A stretch of 64,000 nt of DNA from Chlamydoabsidia padenii (GCA_025330725.1 JAIWND010000043.1:62001-126000); one strand, 5' to 3'. Counted from the first letter of the stretch, positions 1 to 11,538 are shown. Numbers and translations are program-made. The notes: generated by a model from the letters alone, not told the origin.

Positions 1-60
1 TGAATTTTTCGTCGATTAAGCGGAGAATGAAATATCAGTTGGCGTTTTGTGGAAGAAGAC
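1..60. repeat. 60-bp dispersed repeat, copy 1 (cut by window edge)
   Basis: Positions 1-60 match 17296-17355 with about three substitutions plus a small length difference near the right end. The shared core includes TTTTTCGTCGA, TAAGCGGA and ATCAGTTGGCGTTTTGTGGAA. The match may extend left of the window. No reading frame or family is recognised. The other copy lies in the shared promoter region of SYF1 and the MFS gene, so it may be a mobile-element end or a regulatory block. Confidence 0.6.
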
Positions 61-81
61 ATGATAAATAAGGATTACATG

Positions 82-1200
82 CATGTTTTTTATTACATTC
101 AATTCTAAAAAAAAACATTTCTATACTATGTATGGCTCTACTATGGTATATAATATAGGAGAGCGGTGGTAAAAAGAGAGACTAAACTATGTATGTGAAG
201 AGGGGAAGGGAGATAAAAAAGACCAGAGACCGTCACCACTTTCTTAATTGTCGGTTGCCTGTTGTTACTTGCTCGAATCAACTTGTTGATCATCGCCCCG
301 ATTCAGCATATGAGAAGAAGTAGGATGATCGATCTACCCACAGTCATCCAAGTTGTCATGTAATTGCCATTCGTTAATCATCATCATCATTTCGTTGGTG
401 TTTGTAATCGCCAGCCCAGTTCATACTCGTTCATTTGAGGTTTTGATGAGAAGGCTACCCATATCCAGATCCCTCGAAACCTGAAGGTGGGGGATTTTGT
501 AGTGATATGGTTGATGATTGCTGTCGTGTATCCAGTGTGTCCGCCCGCCCAATCGGACTGATTTGCCAAATGTATGTAGTAGCTGTATGTCGAGGAATCC
601 AGAGTGTTGGATTGATACTGTGTATCCAGTTTACCCACCCACCCCATTGTATTGATTCTTTAAAAGCCAGCAAGTCGTACGGCGAGGAATCAAGGTGTTG
701 GGGTTGATGATTGCTGCTGTTTATCCATTTTGCACGCCCACCCCATCGGATCGATTCGTTAAAAGTATGTAATAGCTGTACGTCAAGGAATCGTGGTATT
801 ATGAAGCTGACTATCTGAATTCGACGTTGAATTCAGTTTGTACCGCGCATTTCGTCAGGACCATCCATCTAAACATACAGAAAGAGAGAGGGAGAGAGAG
901 AAGAAAAAAAAAAAAGTATCAGTATCAGTATCAGAGTTTTGACAAGGGTATTTATCCACAAGCCGAAAGATGTAGTATACAACAACAACAACAACAATAA
1001 CACCATTACCCTTCTCTTCCTGTGCCTTTTACTCCTTTTGTTTTGTTTTGTTATGTTTTGTTTTACCTTTTCCACCTTCATTCAGTCAAATGAGTCTCAA
1101 TAATGATTCCACCATCTACAGTAAGACATCCCATTACCACAGAGTCAGTTGCATCACCAACCACCGCTTTCGTTCATTTTGATCTAGTCATTCTAATTAG
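82..1200. repeat. Dispersed non-coding repeat R1, copy A
   Basis: A stretch of about 1.1 kb shares an ordered series of diverged blocks with 38866-39800. Shared blocks include a TTTTTTATTACAT segment, CTATACTAT, AGAGACCGTCACCACTTT, a purine-rich AGAGAG tract followed by GTATCAGTATCAGAG, and TACCACAGAGTCAGTTG followed by CACCGCTTTCGTTCAT. The order is kept but spacing differs. No convincing reading frame is present. It is best read as an old dispersed element or a segmental duplication. Boundaries are approximate. Confidence 0.55.
509..801. repeat. Three imperfect ~95-100-bp tandem units inside R1
   Basis: Three successive units start near 509, 609 and 702. Each has TGATGATTGCTG or a variant, then TATCCA, a CCCACCCCAT-like block, and a GTCGAGGAATC-like block close to GTGTTGG or GTGGTATT. 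Copy B of R1 seems to have only one such unit, near 39215-39260, so the array probably expanded in copy A alone. Confidence 0.5.
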
Positions 1201-1755
1201 TGTGAATTACGTATTATTGTCGTAATCAGTGTGCGTGGTGAATTGCTTGCGACCAAGTAGGTCAATAGGTGTAGGTTTGTCATCCATCCAACGAAAATAA
1301 TACAGACAAGCTGTTGTGTTAAATTGAGTAAGCCAGACAATTACATCATGTTAAGAAAAAGGCTGTCGTTAGAAGAATGTTTAAAGGGAGTATCAGGTGT
1401 CAGATAGAGGAGATAAGAGGTGTTACTTCAAACAAACTTCTCTTTGAAGACATCGATCCCAAAAAATTTCGGCATGTTGGATCCATCCTTTATAATTTTC
1501 AGTGGTGACAGTTTTGCAGTTAGCATTACGATCACTCAGCGGGATGATGTTGATGAAGTCCATTGTAAGTGAAAGAAAGAAAGGTACAAATGTAAAAGCC
1601 TTGTCCGAAATGGATTTGTACTCCGTCTCGATCATCTGTCTAAAAAAATACTGTAACTTCGTCTGAATCCGAAATATCTCAGCTCCGTTTGTTTATACCC
1701 GTACGTGTCCTTTCTTTTCTTTTTTCCCTCTGTCCATAAAAACATATAGTCCAAA
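1201..1755. other. SKP1 upstream region
   Basis: No gene can be supported here. A short minus-strand frame (1423-1560, about 46 codons after its ATG) is open but matches no family I know. A pyrimidine-rich stretch (CTTTCTTTTCTTTTTTCC) lies just upstream of the SKP1 start and is the likely promoter-proximal sequence. Confidence 0.4.
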
Positions 1756-2595
1756 ATGAGCATCCGTCTTTTAAGCTCTGATAATGAAGAATTCACCGTG
1801 GATCGCACTATTGCTGAACGTTCCATCTTGATCAAGAACATGTTGGAAGGTAAACCATTTATATTATTAATAAAAGGCCAAATAGCATGGACGGGGCATG
1901 TGGATACACCTTTCCATCTTGCTGTGAAACTAACCGTCTATTCAACATCTTTTTCTGTAGATGTTGGTGAAATTGAATCTGCGATCCCTCTTCCCAATGT
2001 CTCAGCCAAGGTGTTAAGAAAGGTACATGTATAATATATATACAAAGAGAGAGAAAGATGACGTGGAAGGTGTTGAGGGGGCCGGTTCTAATAAAAACCT
2101 TACTACTACCATGTTAATATAGGTGATTGAATGGTGTGATCATCACAGTGCTGATCCTATCACCACAGACGAAACTGAGCGACGCAACACTGATATTGAT
2201 GAATGGGATCAAAAATACATGGAAGTTGACCAAGAAACCTTGTTCGACATCATCCTGGTAAGTATTGACCACTTTTATTTTATTTTTATTTTTATTTTTC
2301 ATTCTCATTTTTTTAATATATATGTATGTATATTATATTTGTAGGCAGCCAACTATCTTGACATTAAACCTTTATTGGATGTGGGATGTAAAACTGTGGC
2401 GAATATGATCAAGGGAAAGACCGCCGAAGAAATCAGGAAAATTTTCAACATTGTGAACGATTTCACACCCGAAGAAGAAGCCCAAATCAGAAAGGAAAAT
2501 GTAAGTCTAGTGGTAGGAGTGGCGTATAGAAGTAAAATTTACTGACATCTCTCTCTCTCTCTCCCACTTTACAGGAATGGGCCGAAGATCGATAA
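1756..2595 (+). CDS. SKP1: SKP1, SCF ubiquitin ligase adaptor
   Basis: SKP1 links cullin (Cul1) to F-box proteins in SCF ubiquitin ligases, in cytosol and nucleus. Five exons, 1756-1849, 1961-2022, 2123-2257, 2345-2500 and 2575-2595, join in frame to give 155 aa, close to the usual length of about 160. The N-terminal half is the BTB/POZ-like fold, starting [13 protein letters not shown] and containing [12 protein letters not shown]. The C-terminal half is the F-box-binding dimerisation domain, with [16 protein letters not shown] and ending NEWAEDR, the canonical family C-terminus (N-E-W-A-E-D-R). The first ATG after a pyrimidine tract is the start. All introns are GT-AG. No defect is visible. 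Confidence 0.96.
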
Positions 2596-2948
2596 GTGTA
2601 TCATCCATACGACTCTTGGCTTTGCTTTACACCATCCCCCCTTCCCCCTCCCCCCTTTTTTATTTAAATTAGTCTTCAGCAAATCTATTTTTAAAATGCT
2701 ATATCTCCACTACAAATAAAAAATGTCTCGCTATAAAAATCTATTCAAAATACTGATCGAAAATAAAGGGCATCCAAATGAAAGAGGTAAAACTACATAG
2801 TAAAGAGCCAGATTTTACTCTCTCAATGATTAGTAAAGGTGGGTTCCCTTAAAAAGTGTGACACGGATTTCAAAGAAATGTGATAAGAAATTGCGGGTGT
2901 GCCGCTCTCTTTTCAAATACTCCTATATTCTACATACCCACCACACTA

Positions 2949-4959
2949 ATGTTGAACAGACTATCCAGACCCGTCAAATGGTTAGCAGTAGGGGGACTCG
3001 GCACCTATAGCGCTTATTTTATTGACGACTGCACTGAAGCCAAACTACTCCAACGTAGTTTTCGGACCTTTTACAATGGCATTGCTCTTGCCGTGGATTA
3101 CAAGATGCATGGTAATGACGTGCATACGTTACCTGCCCTACACGAACGAGTGGCCAATCGCATCTTTAATGTGTTTGAAAAAAATGGTGGATTATATATC
3201 AAGATGGGCCAGGTGATTGCCGCTCAGTCAACTATCTTACCTTCCGCTTATCAACGACGAAGCAAAACCTTGCTTGATAGTGCACCCGCAGTCTCATTGT
3301 CGAGTGTGGAGCGAGTGTTTATGGAGGATTTCGGTTGTCTACCTCACGAGATATTTGCCGACTTTGCACCTCACCCAGTCGCCTCGGCTTCTATTGCTCA
3401 AGTCCACAAGGCGGTGTTACCTTCTGGCCAGACTGTGGCGGTTAAAGTTCAGAAACCAGCCGTACAGAAACAAATGGGGTGGGATCTTTATGCACTTCGA
3501 GTCCTTTTGCATTTGTATGAACACTTGTTTGAGCTTCCACTTACCTTTTCGGCAGATTATATTGAACAACATATTCGAAAAGAAGTAGATTTCGAAAATG
3601 AGGCTAGGTAATGAGGGAGAGAGTTTTTAACCAGAGGGATTAGGTGGGGAGGAGAGAAAGAGTTGTTAACGATTTTATGTACATGTAGGAACGGTGAAAA
3701 AGCTTGGGATAACTTGAAACGCCAACCACAACTAAAAGATAAAGTGTACATTCCTAAAATATACCCAGAATATAGTACCAAGCGTGTCCTTGTTTGTGAA
3801 TGGGTTGACGGGGTACAGTTGACTGACATTGAAAAAATCACAGCTCTTGGATTGGATTATAAGGAAGCCATGAAAATCTCAGTGGAAGCATTTGCAAGTC
3901 AAATATTTATCAGTGGGTTTGTCCATGGTAAGGAGAATGGCAAATTTTTATAGACTGACACTGACCCTTTTTCTAATGTGGAATTGTAGGCGATCCACAC
4001 GCTGGGAATGTCTTGGTGACACATCAACCACACAATAAGAAAAAAGTACAAGTGATTTTGGTGGATCATGGATTATATGTCCAGGAATCAGAAAAGTAAT
4101 ATCGATCACAGACGTAATCAACTGTATTGAGTCTAATTCTTTGTTATTCACATATAGGTTCAGGATACAATACTGTAAATTATGGCAGTCTTTATTCATG
4201 CTGGATTTGAAAACAATGACGGACATATGCAATGAATGGGTAAGGAAGCCAAGTAGAGAAATGCAACTAACAAAGATGACGATGGGAGACTAACAAATGT
4301 TAATGGGCTGGTAAAAAAAAAAAAAAAAAAAAAAAAAAGGGAATACACGACGTGGATATGTTTGCATCTATTACATTACAGAAACCATTCGTAGCCAACA
4401 AAGCCGTCCATCTTCAGCAAACAAGCGTTCAAGACATTTACGATTTTCAGAGCGGTGTCAAGGACCGTTTAAAGCATTTCTTGGAAGACCAACAGCAATT
4501 TCCAAGAGAGCTCATCTTTTTATTACGAAATATGGAAATCGTGAGGGGTAACAATAAGTCAGTCGGAAGTCCAGTGAACCGTCTCAATATTATGGCACAT
4601 TACGCAGTCCAAGGCATTGATGATCGTTATGATGATGATTTTAAAAAAGAAAACCATTGGCTCAAGCGGCATTTTCGGACTACTTGGCGAAAGTTTATCT
4701 TTAACTTTACTCTCCTTTTGATGAGTATTAGCTTTTGGCTAATGAAGATCCGACAAAACACAAACAAAGTTCTCTTTGGATCATCTGTTCAAGGGTTTGA
4801 AGATTTGGTTGATCAACGAATGAAGGAGCAGGTAAAAAAAAAAAAAAAAAAGCAATATACTGTCTTTGATATATGATTGATTGTCCTCTTGACACTTTTC
4901 TTCAATAGATGTATTTACAGTATGGAATTCGGATTGATGAAAATGTATTTGATGCATAA
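2949..4959 (+). CDS. ABC1/ADCK1-type atypical kinase-like protein, mitochondrial
   Basis: UbiB/ABC1 family protein of the ADCK1 (yeast Mcp2/Cqd2) branch, which acts in mitochondrial lipid and coenzyme Q homeostasis at the inner membrane. Six exons, 2949-3607, 3689-3927, 3990-4095, 4158-4239, 4340-4831 and 4909-4959, join to 542 aa. Visible signatures are the family KxGQ motif (IKMGQ), the ASASIAQVH loop that replaces a normal P-loop, the VAVKVQ lysine, the catalytic HGDPHAGN and the metal-binding DHG. A basic, Leu-rich N-terminus followed by a short hydrophobic segment fits a mitochondrial presequence and membrane anchor. A second hydrophobic stretch (FIFNFTLLLMSISFWL) lies near the C-terminus. 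An in-frame GTG extends upstream to 2880, but the first ATG is at 2949. Intron 4 has a long poly-A run directly before its acceptor. Confidence 0.9.
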
Positions 4960-5275
4960 AAGACGGGAAATTGAATCATAAATAAAGTTGTATTTTTCGC
5001 CCAGTCTGATATTCTCAAACTTTGCAAGTTTATTTCAGCTAATGACTACATTATGATATCTCACTATTTTTCTTTATGAAATTCAAAAAATGATGATATA
5101 ACGATTCAACACACAGACGCCAGAGAGAGAAAGGGAAAGACGAATAAAAAGAAAACAAAAAAGAATGAATGAGGAAGGTTATGAAAATGGTTATGGTTAC
5201 TACAAGAGAGGGGTAAATAAATACAACATAAAATACAAAAAAAAAAAAAAAAAAAAAAAAAGGAAGAAGAAAAAG

Positions 5276-7584
5276 TCAAGTGATACACCATATTTCCATT
5301 TTCTCAACGCCAAGATCCTGATTGTGCCGCACACGATGGATCTGTCGCGCCATTTGAAGATCATCATCATCAATCATGAGTACCATCTCGTTATCTTCGT
5401 CCTTATACTGCAATCGGGCGTGTGGTGGTGCATGGAGCTTTTCGCGTACTCTGTTGATCAGCTCACTAAACGTCGTGGTCGATGGTACCAAAAGGACCCT
5501 AGTGTCGTTATGATGGACCTTGATTTTGATTTTACTGCCCGAGGTGGTGATGGAAGAAGACGAGGTGGAGGGTTGAGGGGTACGTGGGTTAAGGGATAAT
5601 GTGGACGATGTGCCACTATGTTCACTACCCCGTCGGAATCGTCCATCGTCACTTGTTGTTTGGCTGCCAAGTCGACTCTTAATTTTATCTCGCTCGTCCT
5701 CCACTGTGATATGTTGAAAATCATGAGAAAGGTCATCGTCATGGCTAGTGTCGAACTGACTATAAGACATTGGATCAAACCCAACTTCCTCATAAATATG
5801 AGAATGTTGTTGTTGCTGCTGCTGGTGGTGATGCTGGTTAATAGTAGCTGTTGAGGAGGAGGAAGAGGATTTTGGAATTGGTGGTACAGGAGGAGGTGAG
5901 TATCGATTGGTCTTATGGCTCTTGGACGAATTTCTAGAGGAATAGGAGAATCTGTCCTCATGCGAGGATTCAAATCCACTATCAACACGACGGCCATCTG
6001 CACGATACCGTAGACTGGACGTGAATGATGAAGTTGATGAGGAAGGTTGTGAGGCATTATCTACCCACTCATCATGTTGTTGTTGTTGTGAATGCATAAA
6101 TGTCCCATTCGAAAGTGGGTTGGAATTTTTTCGTGTGCGTTGCTGGTGTTGATCATATTGACGATACTGTTGTTGTTGTTGTTGTTGTTGTTGTGCTGTA
6201 ACAGAAGACAATGAAGAGGAGGAAGAGGAATATAGTGGTATACTGTTGTCACTGCTGTTTTGTTGAGGAAAAGAAGGTGGATAATGATTGCGTGGATAAT
6301 GAGAAGAAAGAGAGGTTACTGGAATAGGATCCATCATGGGTGGTGGTGGACTGTGATTATAATTGGAAGGGGAAATGGACAAGGACGATGAAGACGATGA
6401 CAAGGTCATTTGGTGTTGTTGAGACGTGGCGTGCCGCATAGGAATGGATTTTGACAGTGATGAGAAGCCCAAGGATTGTTTACGTTGAAATTTCGTACTT
6501 GGTAATAAAACAGAGTTGTTCCGGCCAAGGCCACTGGCCATACTAGTACCATCACTTGCTGTTGCCGCTGCTGCCGTCGCTGCCATCATCATGGGCTTTT
6601 GGAATTTGTTCAGTCCTAATTTATCTACTGCCGCAAACATATCCACATTCCCATGCATTTGCCGTAATCTACTCTCAGGAGGTCGATAGAGGACACCTAC
6701 AGGGATGGAGAAGACTGAATAACCTTTACCACGATCACGCACAGCTTGGTCGATTACTTCATGCTCCTCGGTCATTTTGGATTTCTGCGCATGGTATAAA
6801 TCCGTCAGACCCGCATCAATCTTGCCTAGGTAAAGTTGACAGATTCCCCGGTTAAACAACACTTCACAGGCATATAGCCGAAACGCCAGTCCTAGTTGTT
6901 GGTAGTTGATGATTTGATTTCCACGTAGTCTCTACAATAAAAAGTTTATTTTTTAGTCATCTGAGAAAAAGAGAGAGATGATATGGTGTCCTCTGTCTTT
7001 TTTTTTTTTAATACCGTATGAGCATCATCAAAATCTTGCATGGCTTCTTGCATATTCCCAAGACAGAATTGAGAAACACCTTTTTGAAAGTAGGCCACGG
7101 CAAAATAAGGATCCATAGCAATCGATCGACTGTAAGCAGCTAGCTAAAAAGATGTGTAGATAGCTTTCATCATTAATACATCTGTACTACGTTGTACCTT
7201 TTTTTTTTCGTCTGTTGTAACCCATCATCCAAGTTAATAAATGATTTTTTTTTTCTTACCGCACGTTCATGATCGTCCACCGCCGCAAAGACTAGACCAA
7301 TATTAAAATGCATTTTCGCATTATCCGCCATACTCTACAAGTATCAAACAAATTATGAGTTATAAGCCTGGAAAGAGAGAGAAAAAGAGTTGCTTACAAC
7401 AAAGGTTTTCAGTGCCGAATCATAGTCTTTTCCATCAAATGCAAGACATGCGCTTTGCCACTGCTCAAGTTCAAACTAAAGGCAGGAAAGAAAAAAAGAA
7501 AAACGAGAAAAGCGAGTATCGTTAGTGAAAGATATCAAGTCGAATCAGCCCAGTTCATCACGTCATTTTTACTTTTAGAGCCAT
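5276..7584 (-). CDS. NoxR-like (p67phox-type) TPR-PB1 protein
   Basis: Likely regulatory subunit of an NADPH oxidase, as p67phox is in animals and NoxR in filamentous fungi. Five exons, 7573-7584 (only 12 bp, encoding MALK), 7398-7475, 7260-7334, 7015-7143 and 5276-6931, give 649 aa. The N-terminus has TPR helices (KMHFNIGLVF, VAYFQKGVSQF, LRGNQIINYQQLG, EVLFNRGICQLYLG). These are followed by VFSIPVGVLYRPPE, which matches the p67phox/NoxR segment after the TPRs. The middle is a long Ser/Gln/His/Pro-rich disordered region with polyglutamine. The C-terminus is a PB1-like domain (KIKIKVHHNDTR through DDDDLQMARQ). The start was chosen because the micro-exon restores the family N-terminus (NoxR proteins start M-S-L-K). 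Homopolymer runs near the 3' end come from CAA/CAG and poly-A repeats. Confidence 0.85.
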
Positions 7585-8118
7585 TCAATAACAAATATTG
7601 TCAAAAAACCAAGGAAAAGAGATGATGTGATAATGAGCCCTGTCCAGACTTTTGTGTATGTTGTTAATAGTTTTGTTACTTGGATGTGAATTAATAGCAC
7701 AACAACACCAATATTGTTGTTAATCAATAAAAAAAAACTAGTAAAGTCGAAAAGAGAGAGAGAGAAAGAAAGGGAGAAAGGTTACTCAAAGGAGAATGAT
7801 TCGAAAAACAAAAAAAAAGGGGGGGGGGGAGAGGCGGTTAATGATTTGATTTCAAGATTCCAAAGTCCGTTGGGTCATCGTTACACGTAGAAGCAGGGCG
7901 CAATTGTTCTTTTTGTCATTGTTTTTTTTTATGCATATTGACAAAGATCACATCATACCTTTACTTTGGTTTGTCAAAGATGATCACCTCCTTTCGCCAG
8001 ACACACGGTTCAAAATGACATGTTCATCGACCTGATTCTTCTACTTTAATACACCAGCAGGGAATCTCAACCTGGTTTCCCATCTCTACCGTCTAGGGAG
8101 TAAGTTTCTTCCGAGTGA
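7585..8118. other. Gene-free interval upstream of the NoxR-like gene
   Basis: Contains GAGAGA tracts, an A9/G10 homopolymer junction near 7808-7830 and no supportable coding region. A 13-bp match (AAAGTCCGTTGGG, 7861-7873) to the PIF/Harbinger terminal repeat at 47.8/50.4 kb is too short to call a remnant. Confidence 0.4.
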
Positions 8119-8870
8119 ATTCAAGACTCCCCCCCCCAGAAAATTTTTCCAAGCGCAAACAATACCCTTAGTTCGCACCATCCAAACGATCGTTTTTCAA
8201 TTACCAGACTTGATGAAAGGGTTGGGCAAGCACCAAAGGATCACCACTCTGTACGAAGCGACTTTATTTTGGAAAGGTTTCGAGCAGGAACAATGGTGCA
8301 CAGTTTACACCAACTAGCCAAAACGAATGGACATGCGATTGACTTTTGTGTTTGCCAGGCGATCTCGAATGATGGTTTACCTCGACTTGACTTGAACGAT
8401 TTTACTCCTGGTGAGCTGCAAAACAACCATCCGTCTTTGGAGGTATCGATCCTGATCTTTCATCTATCTCTGTGGAAAAGCGATAGCAGTGGTTATGTAC
8501 CACATAAAGTGCGTACATGTACAGCGGTAGAGTTTTATTTGTTGGGTACAGACAGAAGAAAACAACTACTTAAACAACAATACCAGCCAGCAAAGAGTCA
8601 AGAGGTTTAGTACCAACTTTAACTTGGATGCTTTCAGACTCTTTCTTCATGGACCAATTGCATAAACTGAACGGATTCCATTCTTTGAATGGATTCCAGC
8701 AATCGCGGCTGGTGAACTATAGCGGTAATTATGAAACCAATGATGAAATAGTCAAAGTCAAAATCAAGGATGAAGAGGATACGAAGAAGTTGCCTATTAT
8801 AATTCCTATCGGGACTCCACCTCAGACTATAACTAGTTGTTATTGTAATGGCTGTCCTTGTTACTGTTGA
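8119..8870 (+). pseudogene. Unrecognised ORF fragments (hypothetical, probably decayed)
   Basis: One frame is open from 8119 to 8610 with its first ATG at 8293 (ATG GTG CAC), and a second open stretch runs 8628-8870. The first contains ERFRAGTMVHSLHQLAKTNG and a Cys pair (CVCQ). The second ends in a small Cys cluster (CYCNGCPCYC). I recognise neither. Between and after them are frame changes and a 36-T run near 8890-8924. It could be a divergent gene with introns I cannot place, or a relic next to the transposon at 9.9 kb. Confidence 0.3.
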
Positions 8871-8889
8871 TCTTCTTGATCTTCCGCCT

Positions 8890-8924
<35 letters not shown>

Positions 8925-9183
8925 GTTCCTGAGTAGCAAAAACTATTTCAATCAAAGCTAACTCGCATAAAAATGACAATAAATGAAGATCCATTGATAC
9001 AGCAAATGATTGTATTGGAAGGTGGGAAGGACAGTTTTTCCAAAATTGTCGTGAGTCAAGTAAGAAACATACTCCGTTTTTCAGTTTGCATAATTACGCC
9101 TTGCAAAAATGTGGTGGTTCAACATTGCCTTTTTCGATTTAATCCAATTTGACTAGATCGTAAAGTCTTTTGGCATTTAGAAG

Positions 9184-9214
<31 letters not shown>

Positions 9215-9252
9215 CAACGGCGCATGTGATTTTCTGCAGCTGTAATCAGAGC

Positions 9253-9744
9253 ATGCGACCTGACCTATCCATCACCAAAACTGTTGGCCTCAAGTGGGCA
9301 AGAAGTTTAGGATACGGAGAAGCCAAACCTGTTGCACGCGAAAGTGACCATTTCCTGGTTTGCCAAGATCTTATCAAGGTGGCACTTTTTTGCAAGAATT
9401 CTTTGGACGAGCAGTTGATGGAGGGTGACCTTGGGATCCACATTGTTGGTCGAACAATTCGGTTTTACGTCCTTGTGTTGCCTGCCATTGCCACATATGT
9501 AATGTATTTACTCGCAGAGATCAAGGTGCCGGACTCGATTCAGGGCTTGCCTGCATTTATCACCGAATTACCATCCATTCTCAAGATTCTACATGTCTTC
9601 GATACAGTTTGCGTATGTTCAGTTACTCCTGATGTCATTGCCAGTCGACGAGCACCAACACTGCCGTCAAAAGCATTTCAACAAATCATCTCTGAATCAA
9701 AGAGCCGAAAGCGATCTTGCCATCTTCACCGCAGACATAATTGA
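9253..9744 (+). CDS. Hypothetical protein of a repeated mucoralean type
   Basis: About 163 codons from the ATG at 9253; the frame is open back to 9226, where TTTCTGCAG could be a splice acceptor, so this may be the last exon of a longer gene. It contains LGYGEAKP, then alternating hydrophobic and charged segments (DLIKVALFCKN, GIHIVGRTIRFYVLVLPAIA). I recognise the layout (a GEVKP-like motif followed by a beta-rich segment) from unannotated mucoralean proteins but know no function. A basic tail (SRKRSCHLHRRHN) ends at 9744. It sits directly left of the broken Tc1/mariner copy and may itself be mobile-element cargo. Confidence 0.4.
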   Translation: MRPDLSITKTVGLKWARSLGYGEAKPVARESDHFLVCQDLIKVALFCKNSLDEQLMEGDLGIHIVGRTIRFYVLVLPAIATYVMYLLAEIKVPDSIQGLPAFITELPSILKILHVFDTVCVCSVTPDVIASRRAPTLPSKAFQQIISESKSRKRSCHLHRRHN

Positions 9745-9770
9745 ATACAGGATGTATTGTACCACGTTCC

Positions 9771-9832
9771 TTACCTCTCTTTACCTCTCTTTACCTCTCT
9801 TTACCTCTCTTTACCTCTCTTTACCTCTCCTT
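9771..9832. repeat. 10-bp minisatellite, about six units
   Basis: The unit TTACCTCTCT is repeated about six times, with a C variant in the last unit. It lies between the hypothetical ORF and the 3' end of the Tc1/mariner transposase copy 1, near where that element's left arm should begin, and may mark the rearranged or lost end. Confidence 0.85.
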
Positions 9833-9915
9833 ACCTTTTGTCGGGTCAATGACATTCATTTGCCTTCCCTACCTCTCTTTTTCAATAAATGTGTTTTTTT
9901 TTTGGCGTTCACGTT

Positions 9916-11205
9916 TTATAGCTTTTCTTTGTTGAGACACTTGTCAAAACATTTAGCAGAATGAGAAACAAAACCATTGAAATCACTCAAATACAAGCTG
10001 TCACATGCCTCACTGATCCTTGTGATGAGAGATTCTTTTTCCAAAAACTTATTTCGCTTAACTCTACTCTTGACCACTGACCAGAACTGCTCAATTGGAT
10101 TCAGTTCAGGAGAATATGGAGGAAGATAAACGTACCTGTATCCTCGCGAATTGATATACTTACCAATATCAGTTGAGCTGTGGATAGGAACGTTATCCAT
10201 GACAAGGTAGTGTCCCTTCATTTCGGGATACTTGTCCATTTCTTCAAGTGTCGCCTTTAAAAAGCTCAAATAATGTCCTGTTACTGTTCCTATGCTATAA
10301 CCATCATTTGCACGTCCAAACTTTCTCTTTTTGATACGCTTTGGAACTCTCAAACTAACATTAATCAAGCCAGTGGCAGATATGGCACCTAAAATCGATG
10401 TTGCATTCGCTTTTGTTACGGGCACTGTAACTATAGCAGGAGTTCCCTTCTTTGACCACGCCATACCTCGTTTCAAATTGATATGAAAGGCTGATTCATC
10501 AAGAAAGACACAATTTGTTGTGAAATCCATGTCAGTTTGCTGCCACTTTTAAACCCAATCGTACCTTTGTTGAATCTTTTCTTGGCTATTTCTTTCTACA
10601 GGCTGAAATTGTGCCTGCTTAATGGATAGATTGCACTCAGTTGTCATGAAGTTATAAATGGTGCTACGAGAAACATTAAGATCTGCAAAGTTTTGCGTTA
10701 AACTTTCTGTCACTTCAGTTACAACAGCAGAAAGATTCTCATCAATATAATTTAAAACAAATTGCTTATGCTCCTCACCAAGAATACGATGCCGACCTGA
10801 CTTTTTCTTCTTCTCGAAGATGCTTTCAAGGTCCTCGTAATAACGTTTAACCCATCTCTGTGCTGCTCGGACATGAATACCTAATTGTCTCGCAGCTGCA
10901 GAAGCATTCAAGCATTTGCTGAAAAATAAATGAAAAAATCGAGTTTTATCTTCATCAGAATAAACTGTATAGCGGCGCTTGTTGCATTGCTCCATATAAA
11001 CATCCTCACTGCTCCTCTCATCCGCAACGGCACGCATTACAGGATTATGAGGTCTCTCAGGAGGTTTATTCGCTAGGAATTGAGTACGAGAACTTATTGT
11101 TTCGATAGCGAATAACTCCTCGTCAACAACAAGATCCATGGGCTCAACACCGTTCTCATCAACAACATGTCCTTGTCCATCTTCATAAAAAAATTGCATA
11201 TCCAT
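9916..11205 (-). pseudogene. Tc1/mariner DDE transposase, nonsense-broken
   Basis: Two minus-strand frames (10549-11205 and 9916-10530) lie in the same phase, separated by an in-frame TAA at 10549-10551. At that site copy 2 has CAA (Gln) in YDWVQKWQQ, so one C-to-T change made the stop. The N-terminal half carries helix-turn-helix motifs (AAARQLGIHVRAAQRWVKRYYED and a second HTH near SRSTIYNF). The catalytic part has FLDES (first Asp), MDNVPIH (second Asp) and PPYSPELNPIEQFW (the E/D-containing block). All catalytic positions remain, so the nonsense codon is the main defect seen. It lies 334 bp left of the cysteine-rich secreted gene. Confidence 0.9.
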
Positions 11206-11463
11206 TCTGAATGTATGTGGAATAAAATTATACAGTAAATAGGAAAAAGAAACGCAAAATGAAGCAATAAAAAAAAAATCGTGCCTATTTTATAAAAATA
11301 AATATTGCCAAGAATTTTTATTGGATAATTACTAAGCGACAAGTAAAAATAAACGAGGCAAAGGACACGTGAGCGCGTCTTTATTTTTGGACCAGTCGAC
11401 ATCATTCTTGAACACGCACGACATTAAATTCAAAACCAGCGACTTTACTTTTTGAAATGACTG
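9916..11463 (-). mobile_element. Tc1/mariner element, copy 1, left end missing
   Basis: The right end is intact: the terminal repeat finishes GAAATGACTG at 11463, followed by TA, the Tc1/mariner target site. The last ~48 bp match the terminal repeat of the element at 56329-59940 with several substitutions. I find no matching left terminal repeat upstream of 9916, and the DNA there (minisatellite, hypothetical ORF) is unlike the left arm of copy 2. The left boundary given is only the 3' end of the transposase. This looks like an older, truncated relative of copy 2. Confidence 0.75.
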
Positions 11464-11538
11464 TACAAGCTACTTGAAGGAACTTGTATCGGCACTTTAT
11501 CTTCTTCTTCTTTCTACTTCTTTTTTTCACAGCATAAA

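Noticed and set aside
1423..1635. 70-codon minus-strand ORF upstream of SKP1
   Set aside because: No recognisable domain, no splice partners, and it overlaps promoter sequence.
5165..5854. Plus-strand ORFs opposite the NoxR-like 3' end
   Set aside because: They are antisense shadows of the PB1/Ser-rich coding region and contain poly-Lys from a poly-A run.
7738..7755. GTAAAGTCG similar to part of the Tc1 terminal repeat, considered as the lost left end of copy 1
   Set aside because: Only nine bases match and the CAGTCATTTC start is absent.
7861..7873. 13-bp match to the Harbinger terminal repeat (AAAGTCCGTTGGG)
   Set aside because: Too short, with no partner repeat or target duplication; chance or a shared simple motif is as likely.
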